DNA of 64,000 nucleotides, from positions 25,792,987-25,856,986 of the forward strand of contig CP136063.1 of assembly GCA_032622095.1 (NCBI GenBank), read 5' to 3'. Under the pieces are notes generated by a model. That model was not told the DNA's origin. It made no database searches and saw only the letters and a program-made list of their open reading frames with translations. The position numbers and the translations under genes were made by a program. Source of the stretch: Siphonodentalium dalli. Taxonomy: Eukaryota > Mollusca > Scaphopoda > Gadilida > Siphonodentaliidae. Shown piece by piece: positions 55,801-64,000 of this stretch. The number at the start of each line of letters is the position of its first letter. Position 1 is the first letter of the stretch.

Positions 55801-58800
55801 GACCAAGACATACCGAGAATGGACGTATAATGACCAAGACATACTGAGAACGGACCTATAATGACCAAGACATAACGAGAACGGACGTATAATGACCAAG
55901 ACTTACTGAGAACGGACCTATAATGACCAAGACATACCGAGAACGGACGTATAATGACCAAGACATACTGAGAACGGACCTATAATGACCAAGACATACC
56001 AAGAACAGACGTATAATGACCAAGACATACCGAGAACGGACGTATAATGACCAAGACATACTGAGAACGGACCTATAATGACCAAGACATACCGAGAACG
56101 GACGTATAATGACCAAGACATACCGAGAACGGACGTATAATGACCAAGACATACTGAGAACGGACGTATAATGACCAAGATATACTGAGAACGGACGTAT
56201 AATGACCAAGACATACTGAGAACGGACGTATAATGACCAAGACATACCGAGAACGGGCGTATAATGACCAAGACATACCGAGAACGGACGTATAATGACC
56301 AAGACATACTGAGAACGGGCGTACAATGACCAAGACATACTGAGAACGGACGTATAATGACCAAGACATACCGAGAACGGGCGTATAATGACCAAGACAT
56401 ACCGAGAACGGACGTATAATGACCAAGACATACTGAGAACGTACGTATAATGACCAAGACATACTGAGAACGGACGTATACTGACCAAGACATACTGAGA
56501 ACGGACCTATAATGACCAAGACATACCGAGAACGGACGTATAATGACCAAGACATACTGAGAACGGACCTATAATGACCAAGACATACCGAGAACGGACG
56601 TATAATGACCAAGACATACCGAGAACGGACGTATAATGACCAAGACATACTGAGAACGGACGTATAATGACCAAGACATACTGAGAACGGACGTATAATG
56701 ACCAAGACATACCGAGAACGGACGTATAATGACCAAGACATACCGAGAACGGACGTATAATGACCAAGACATACCGAGAACGGACGTATAATGACCAAGA
56801 CATACTGAGAACGGACGTATAATGACCAAGACATACCGAGAACGGACGTATAATGACCAAGACATACCGAGAACGGACGTATAATGACCAAGACATACTG
56901 AGAACGGACGTATAATGACCAAGACATACCGAGAACGGGCGTATAATGACCAAGACATACCGAGAACGGACGTATAATGACCAAGACAAACTGAGAACGG
57001 ACGTATAATGACCAATACATACCGAGAACGGACGTATAATGACCAAGGCATACTGAGAACGGACGTATAATGACCAAGACATACCGAGAACGGACGTATA
57101 ATGACCAAGACATACCGAGAACGGACGTATAATGACCAATACATACCGAGAACGGACGTATAATGACCAAGGCATACTGAGAACGGACGTATAATGACCA
57201 AGGCATACTGAGAACGGACGTATAATGACCAAGACATACTGAGAACGGGCGTACAATGACCAAGACATACCGAGAACGGACGTATAATGACCAAGACATA
57301 CTGAGAACGGACGTATAATGACCAAGACATACTGAGAACGGACCTACAATGACCAAGACATACCGAGAACGGACGTATAATGACCAAGACATACCGAGAA
57401 CGGACGTATAATGACCAAGACATACTGAGAACGGACGTATAATGACCAAGACATACCGAGAACGGGCGTATAATGACCAAGACATACCGAGAACGGACGT
57501 ATAATGACCAAGACATACTGAGAACGGACGTATAATGACCAAGACATACTGAGAACGGACCTATAATGACCAAGACATACCGAGAACGGACGTATAATGA
57601 CCAAGACATAGTGAGAACGGACCTATAATGACCAAGACATACCGAGAACGGACCTATAATGACCAAGACATACCGAGAACGGACGTATAATGACCAAGAC
57701 ATACTGAGAACGGACGTATAATGACCAAGACATACCGAGAACGGGCGTATAATGACCAAGACATACCGAGAACGGACGTATAATGACCAAGACATACTGA
57801 GAACGGGCGTACAATGACCAAGACATACTGAGAACGGACGTATAATGACCAAGACATACCGAGAACGGGCGTATAATGACCAAGACATACCGAGAACGGA
57901 CGTATAATGACCAAGACATACTGAGAACGTACGTATAATGACCAAGACATACTGAGAACGGACGTATACTGACCAAGACATACTGAGAACGGACCTATAA
58001 TGACCAAGACATACCGAGAACGGACGTATAATGACCAAGACATACTGAGAACGGACCTATAATGACCAAGACATACCGAGAACGGACGTATAATGACCAA
58101 GACATACCGAGAACGGACGTATAATGACCAAGACATACTGAGAACGGACGTATAATGACCAAGACATACTGAGAACGGACGTATAATGACCAAGACATAC
58201 CGAGAACGGACGTATAATGACCAAGACATACCGAGAACGGACGTATAATGACCAAGACATACCGAGAACGGACGTATAATGACCAAGACATACTGAGAAC
58301 GGACGTATAATGACCAAGACATACCGAGAACGGACGTATAATGACCAAGACATACCGAGAACGGACGTATAATGACCAAGACATACTGAGAACGGACGTA
58401 TAATGACCAAGACATACCGAGAACGGGCGTATAATGACCAAGACATACCGAGAACGGACGTATAATGACCAAGACAAACTGAGAACGGACGTATAATGAC
58501 CAAGACATACCGAGAACGGACGTATAATGACCAAGACATACTGAGAACGGACGTATAATGACCAATACATACCGAGAACGGACGTATAATGACCAAGGCA
58601 TACTGAGAACGGACGTATAATGACCAAGACATACTGAGAACGGGCGTACAATGACCAAGACATACCGAGAACGGACGTATAATGACCAAGACATACTGAG
58701 AACGGACGTATAATGACCAAGACATACTGAGAACGGACCTACAATGACCAAGACATACCGAGAACGGACGTATAATGACCAAGACATACCGAGAACGGAC

Positions 58801-60708
58801 GTATAATGACCAAGACATACTGAGAACGGACGTATAATGACCAAGACATACCGAGAACGGGCGTATAATGACCAAGACATACCGAGAACGGACGTATAAT
58901 GACCAAGACATACTGAGAACGGACGTATAATGACCAAGACATACTGAGAACGGACCTATAATGACCAAGACATACCGAGAACGGACGTATAATGACCAAG
59001 ACATACTGAGAACGGACGTATAATGACCAAGACATACCGAGAACGGACCTATAATGACCAAGACATACCGAGAACGGACGTATAATGACCAAGACATACT
59101 GAGAACGGACGTATAATGACCAAGACATACCGAGAACGGACGTATACTGACCAAGACATACTGAGAACGGACGTATAATGACCAAGACATACCGAGAACG
59201 GACGTATAATGACCAAGACATACTGAGAACGGACGTATAATGACCAAGACATACTGAGAATGGGCGTACAATGACCAAGACATACTGAGAACGGACGTAT
59301 ACTGACCAAGACAAACTGAGAACGGACGTATAATGACCAAGACATACCGAGAACGGACCTACAATGACCAAGACATACTGAGAACGGACGTATAATGACC
59401 AAGACATACTGAGAACGGACGTATAATGACCAAGACATACTGAGAACGGACCTATAATGACCAAGACATACCGAGAACGGACGTATAATGACCAAGACAT
59501 ACTGAGAACGGACCTATATAATGACCAAGACATACCGAGAACGGACGTATAATGACCAAGACATACCGAGAACGGACGTATAATGACCAAGACATACCGA
59601 GAACGGACGTATAATGACCAAGACATACTGAGAACGGACCTATAATGACCAAGACATACCAAGAACGGACCTATAATGACCAAGACATACCGAGAACGGA
59701 CGTATAATGACCAAGACATACCAAGAACAGACGTATAATGACCAAGACATACCGAGAACGGACGTATAATGACCAAGACATACCGAGAACGGACGTATAC
59801 TGACCAAGACATACCGAGAACGGACGTATAATGACCAAGACATACTGAGAACGGACCTATAATGACCAAGACATACCGAGAACGGACCTATAATGACCAA
59901 GACATACCGAGAACGGACGTATAATGACCAAGACATACCAAGAACAGACGTATAATGACCAAGACATACCGAGAACGGACGTATAATGACCAAGACATAC
60001 CGAGAACGGACGTATACTGACCAAGACATACCGAGAACGGACGTATAATGACCAAGATATACTGAGAACGGACCTATAATGACCAAGACATACCGAGAAC
60101 GGACGTATAATGACCAAGATATACTGAGAACGGACCTATAATGACCAAGACATACCGAGAACGGACGTATAATGACCAAGACATACCAAGAACAGACGTA
60201 TAATGACCAAGACATACCGAGAACGGACGTATAACGAACAAGACATACCGAGAACGGACGTATACTGACCAAGACATACCGAGAACGGACGTATAATGAC
60301 CAAGATATACTGAGAACGGACCTATAATGACCAAGACATACCGAGAACGGACGTATAATGACCAAGACATACTGAGAACGGACCTATAATGACCAAGACA
60401 TACCGAGAACGGACGTATAATGACCAAGACATACCGAGAACGGACGTATAATGACCAAGATATACCAAGAACAGACGTATAATGACCAAGACATACCGAG
60501 AACAGACGTATGATGACCAAGACATACCGAGAACGAACGTATAATGACCAAGACATACTGAGAACGGACGTATAATGACCAAGACATACTGAGAACGGAC
60601 CTACAATGAGCAAGACATAGCGAGAACGGGCGTATACTGACCAAGACATACCGAGAACGGACCTACAATGAGCAAGACATACCGAGAACGGACCTACAAT
60701 GACCAAGA
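49840..60708. repeat. 31-bp satellite array, ~10.9 kb, with higher-order repeats
   Basis: The unit begins GACCAAGACATACCGAG and ends AACGGACGTATAAT, with about 350 tandem copies. Variation is confined to a few positions: CCGAG/CTGAG, GGACG/GGACC/GGGCG, AACAGACG, TATACTGA, and rare two-base additions (CTATATAATG). Variant patterns repeat at 4,933 bp (e.g. blocks ending 51028 and 55961, 52609 and 57542, 54407 and 59340) and at 1,488 bp, which is 48 units (51617 and 53105). Units at both edges are more degenerate. The minus strand is open in all three frames over kilobases because the unit lacks minus-strand stops. Confidence 0.98.
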
Positions 60709-60711
60709 ATT

Positions 60712-61780
60712 TTTACAGGACCTGATTCAAGTGATTATACACGGTGTATATACATACATGCATGTACTACTAGGATTCAGAGTTGAACACTTCAGTGTGG
60801 GAGTGAACTTCATAGGATCATGTGACATAATTTATCATAGCTATAGAGAAGTTAGATAATTATGTGATTGTGCTAACTGTCACTATGACGCACTATTGGA
60901 ATTGATTTCCATTGAAGTGGGCCAATCGGAGTCAGCGAAACATTGTTGATTTCCATTGGAGTTAAGTGTAGACATTATCTGAGTCAGTGAAACATTGTTG
61001 TGGATGCTACTGGTTAAGTGTAGACAAATCTGAGTCAGGGACACCTCACTGTGGAAGTTATTGCATCGAAGGTATGTATAAAATCACCCGGTATACCGAG
61101 GTGATGGGTGGTCAGTAATAAATTCGCCCGGCATACCAAGGTAATGGGTGGTCTGTGCCATTTTCATATTGCATTTTCTCGGTCGCTGAAAAATAAAACG
61201 TAATCGTTTTAAAACTTTCTTTATATGTCAATGAGTGCAGCGTAACGTGGGGTCCGCTAACATTCGTATAGACCCAGACAACCTGCTGTGAAAATTTAAA
61301 GTGGTGTGAAACGTTCCTGTTGAGTGTTCAAATAGAAATGTAGAATAATCTTGCTCAAGGTACTATAATTAGTTATTATTAAGAATATTCATCAAAATTC
61401 CTAATAAACACACGGCATTCTTATATATTTACATACTAAGTGTTGTCATCACTAAATCCAGCATTCTGATTGGTCGGCGCCCACGTGGCTAGTTGCAGTT
61501 ATTTCTCGGTGAATGCGCAACGCCTCATAACACCAAGCTCATAACACCATCGACACGTCATTGGGTTTGGAAAGACGAACGCGTAATGTTTTGGGCGCAT
61601 TTGGACTCGCGCAGGATTGACTTAATACATCATCGGGTTTCAATGTGAAGAGAAATTGTTTGTATTAACTTTTGCCAAGGGCGCTATTGGGTATTTTGGG
61701 CTGTTTTTGTCACGATACACTTTTCGATTTAAATACATTTACAAAAGTGGCTTTTTCGCTAAATGTATATAAATATAAGG
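60712..61780. other. Intergenic DNA right of the satellite
   Basis: Short imperfect tandem blocks occur at about 60905-61050 (GAGTCAG...AACATTGTTG / AAGTGTAGACA) and 61080-61150 (CCGG(C/T)ATACCAAGGTAATGG). No gene. Confidence 0.5.
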
Positions 61781-61785
61781 ATTAA

Positions 61786-61925
61786 CTGTCATGTGGACTA
61801 TTTTTATGGAGATGTAACCGTGAGGTAAGTGGTCATAACTTGTATGTAAAACCCTTCGGGTTTTACACAAGTTATGTCCACTTACCTCACGGTTACATCT
61901 CCATAAAAAACAGTCCACATGACAG
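61786..61925. mobile_element. 140-bp near-perfect palindromic MITE in TTAA
   Basis: Runs from CTGTCATGTGGAC to GTCCACATGACAG between TTAA at 61782-61785 and 61926-61929. Arms are about 65 bp with few mismatches, and the centre is AACCCTTCGGGTT. Such single-hairpin elements are foldback MITEs. The right TTAA is shared with the next element. Confidence 0.88.
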
Positions 61926-61929
61926 TTAA

Positions 61930-62409
61930 AGGTACTCAATCCGTAAAGAGGGTCCCCATCTCAACAGATTCCAACAACAACAATCCGATCAGAGGGTCCT
62001 ATATTACTATTTATTTGGCTTTGGGGGTAACAAATATTTGATTCGAGTCGAGGAACCCATCAAACAAAGCTCAGAGTTATTAGATATTGATTTTTGAAAT
62101 TTGTTAATTTCTCGAGATGAGTACTAATAATTGCCGTCAATTTTGAAACCTGCTCGAGATGATTACACCAAAACTCTATTCAAACAGACAAGGATGGATA
62201 ACTCTAAAATCAAGTGGTAATAATCACGCAATTTTGACTACGTACTGGGCCAGAAAGAATTCCCGATAATGAAAAATAATAGATTTCTAAAATCGATATC
62301 TAACAAATCTGAGCTTTGATGGGTGACTTCCTCGACTCGAATCAAATATTTTTGACCCCCGAAGCCATTGAAATAGTAATTGAGAGGAGTTTTATCGGAT
62401 TGAGTACCT
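61930..62409. mobile_element. TTAA-target MITE (AGGTACTC family), 480 bp
   Basis: Left end AGGTACTCAATCCG, right end CGGATTGAGTACCT, flanked by TTAA at 61926-61929 and 62410-62413. The interior is related to 9355-9769 in inverse orientation. It abuts the palindrome 61786-61925 through a common TTAA. Confidence 0.9.
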
Positions 62410-62413
62410 TTAA

Positions 62414-63180
62414 TCCTTATATATTAATTAAATGCAATGACTTTCGATGGCTAAAATATTTGCGTTAGTTTATCACTGATTGTTGCGTCCCGAATCAAGA
62501 TGTGAATATTTACAATTATGCGTAGATACGACTCTGTCAATTAATATTGATTTTATGTCGATATTATTTTATTCAATTAATGGGACACTTCTTTGTACTA
62601 TAAATAGAACGTTTAGATAGAGACCACAAGCGTGGTGCTCAGTACGAATGTGAGCGGCAAATTGTCTCTGATTGATCGTAACTACTGCAATATTAAGTGC
62701 AAATCAAGTAGATAAGACAGATTATATCATATACATGCTTATTTTCAATGATTAAAATAACTGAAAATAACAACAACAACAAAACCGAAATAAAAAAGAC
62801 GGTCGTGAATATCAGAGACTATTGAACGTCACACAGTTATTTTATATGAAAAAAATCCAAATAAAATCAGTAAATCGATAGACGTGTTCGTATTTATTCG
62901 TATTTATTATCTAAACTGTTTTACACGAATAGCAGCTACTCGGTATTGTTGTATGCAACACGTTCATAAAATACAGCCTTTAACCTGCTCAAACCATGAA
63001 TACATCTTAAATTATACATAGTATATATAGTATAATTGTCACAAATATCTCCATTTACAGTTAGTCTTGGAAAAGCGTGTTGGACGAATCTCCGGGACTA
63101 TATACTAGCTGGGACTAACATACATTGGTCCCTGATACTAGTATTCAAAAATAACAACGACATATCTCCGCGTCAATCAA
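62414..63180. other. Upstream flank of the secreted-protein exon
   Basis: A+T-rich non-coding DNA with nothing distinct recognised. It may contain the promoter of the gene at 63483. Confidence 0.45.
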
Positions 63181-63460
63181 ACGATCGACATTTGTACGGA
63201 GCCAATCGAACAGAGCGACACATATACGGAGCCCATCCGGAGCCAATCGAAAAGAGCGACACATCTCCGGAGTCCACCAGAACGGGATGCCTTGTAGTTC
63301 TTCGGAGCCAATCTAAACATTCACCAGAGCGAAGCAAAAAGAGAAACAGATATTTGCGCCAATCAAGTCGATGAACACATCTCCCCATGTTAATCAATAA
63401 AAAAGAGCGACAAATCTACTGACCCAATAAACGGGCGATATATCTCCGGAGCCAATAAAA
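63181..63460 (+). repeat. Degenerate ~30-bp tandem repeat
   Basis: Repeated CGGAGCCAATCGAA, GAGCGACACAT and ATCTCCGGAG blocks with variable spacing, lying just upstream of the secreted-protein start. Function unknown. Confidence 0.65.
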
Positions 63461-63482
63461 ACGAGTGAGACGCCCGTCAAAC

Positions 63483-63777
63483 ATGGACATACCCACACTG
63501 CTCGTTGTTGTAATCCAGCTGATTATCAGAGTAGAGTCCATCGGTCACATGTTCACCAAACTCACAGCACATGACGGATGGTACACACCCGGGGCTTTTC
63601 GTTCCAAGTATGCAATGGGTGAGGTAATGTGCGCATGTCTCTGTACGGGTGGCTGCGTGAGTTTCCTATTTCATCCGGGAGAGATGAGATGTTATTTATA
63701 CGACTGGCCACTAGTGCGACGCAACGCAAACAGTACGGTGGCTGAAGGGAGCGTCGCCTACTTGGTAAAGGCAGAAG
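63483..63777 (+). CDS. First exon of a secreted PAN/Apple-like protein (partial)
   Basis: ATG at 63483 starts MDIPTLLVVVIQLIIRVES, a typical signal peptide. The mature part contains VMCACLCTGGCVSFLFHPG and MRCYLY, a Cys pattern typical of PAN/Apple domains used in carbohydrate or protein binding outside cells. A splice donor GAAG/GTGGGTAT at about 63777/63778 fits an exon ending after the domain; the unspliced frame runs on only 11 codons. Later exons lie beyond the window. It is the only likely host protein gene here. The domain call is by cysteine spacing, so it could be another small disulphide-rich module. Confidence 0.55.
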
Positions 63778-64000
63778 GTGGGTATACATATGAGCTTATT
63801 TTTTATGTGTAACCAATACAGGTAAGTGAGTGTCTGACGAGTTCCAGGGTATAAGCAACACCAAACCTATCACACTAGAATGACAGAAACCAAGCAGAGT
63901 AGTTCACTGGCAGGTTGTTAGTCGACAGCGGTTTTATTAAGAAAGAAAATGGCTTAAACATATTCGTCATTTAACCCACATATTATTGGCGGTGCAAACA
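63778..64000. other. Probable start of intron 1 of the secreted-protein gene
   Basis: Begins with the donor GTGGGTAT. No further exon is visible before the window ends. Confidence 0.4.

Noticed and set aside
49720-60706. Dozens of long repetitive proteins on the minus strand (up to 489 residues)
   Set aside because: They are overlapping translations of the 31-bp satellite in every frame. There is no start context, domain or composition typical of a gene.

Overview
The window is nuclear DNA from an animal, most likely a marine invertebrate and possibly a lophotrochozoan. The signs are A+T-rich, gene-poor sequence, GT-AG introns, many DNA-transposon families with clean target-site duplications (TSDs), a truncated LINE, and a secreted PAN/Apple-like first exon at the right edge. 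Nothing looks bacterial. The species assignment is inference.

The centrepiece is a structurally complete Polinton/Maverick at 29777-44141 (14.4 kb), with ~750-795 bp terminal inverted repeats (TIRs) starting AGTAGTATTAAG and a perfect 6-bp TSD, AATAGG. The minus strand, read right to left, carries: protein-primed family B DNA polymerase, packaging ATPase, a small basic/hydrophobic protein, an unknown conserved protein, a chromodomain integrase, a two-helix membrane protein, the penton-like minor capsid gene (broken by one in-frame TAG), a basic core-like protein, the double-jelly-roll major capsid protein, an adenain-type protease and a zinc-knuckle protein. A divergent plus-strand pair lies at the right end: a two-exon spliced gene whose TAA overlaps the ATG of a membrane-anchored ORF running into the TIR. 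Replication, integration, packaging, maturation and capsid modules are all present, so this is a provirus-like element with one visible lesion.

The left 29 kb is layered transposon DNA. A hAT-type element (836-2071) is followed by an intron-containing MULE (2271-4575), whose gene fuses a PHD-like zinc finger to a transposase C-terminus. At 5243-20865 a foldback element made of ~300-bp units is split by a 13.6-kb segment (5324-18891) with hAT-like ends. Inside that segment is a direct tandem duplication (6122-11321 and 11736-18801). Comparing the copies gives empty sites for several insertions (346, 415, 1023 and 643 bp, plus a 1.2-kb insert beginning with a perfect T-shaped three-way hairpin). 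From 22 to 28 kb there is a transposon pseudogene, a 33-bp minisatellite, a second broken MULE, and two MITEs whose termini fold into hairpins.

Right of the Polinton lie another hairpin MITE, a 5'-truncated LINE (46127-47554), a retroposon tail, and a 10.9-kb array of a 31-bp satellite (49840-60708) with higher-order structure (4,933-bp super-period, nested 1,488-bp period). After the array come two TTAA-targeted elements sharing a target (61786-62409) and the start of a host secreted-protein gene (63483-63777).
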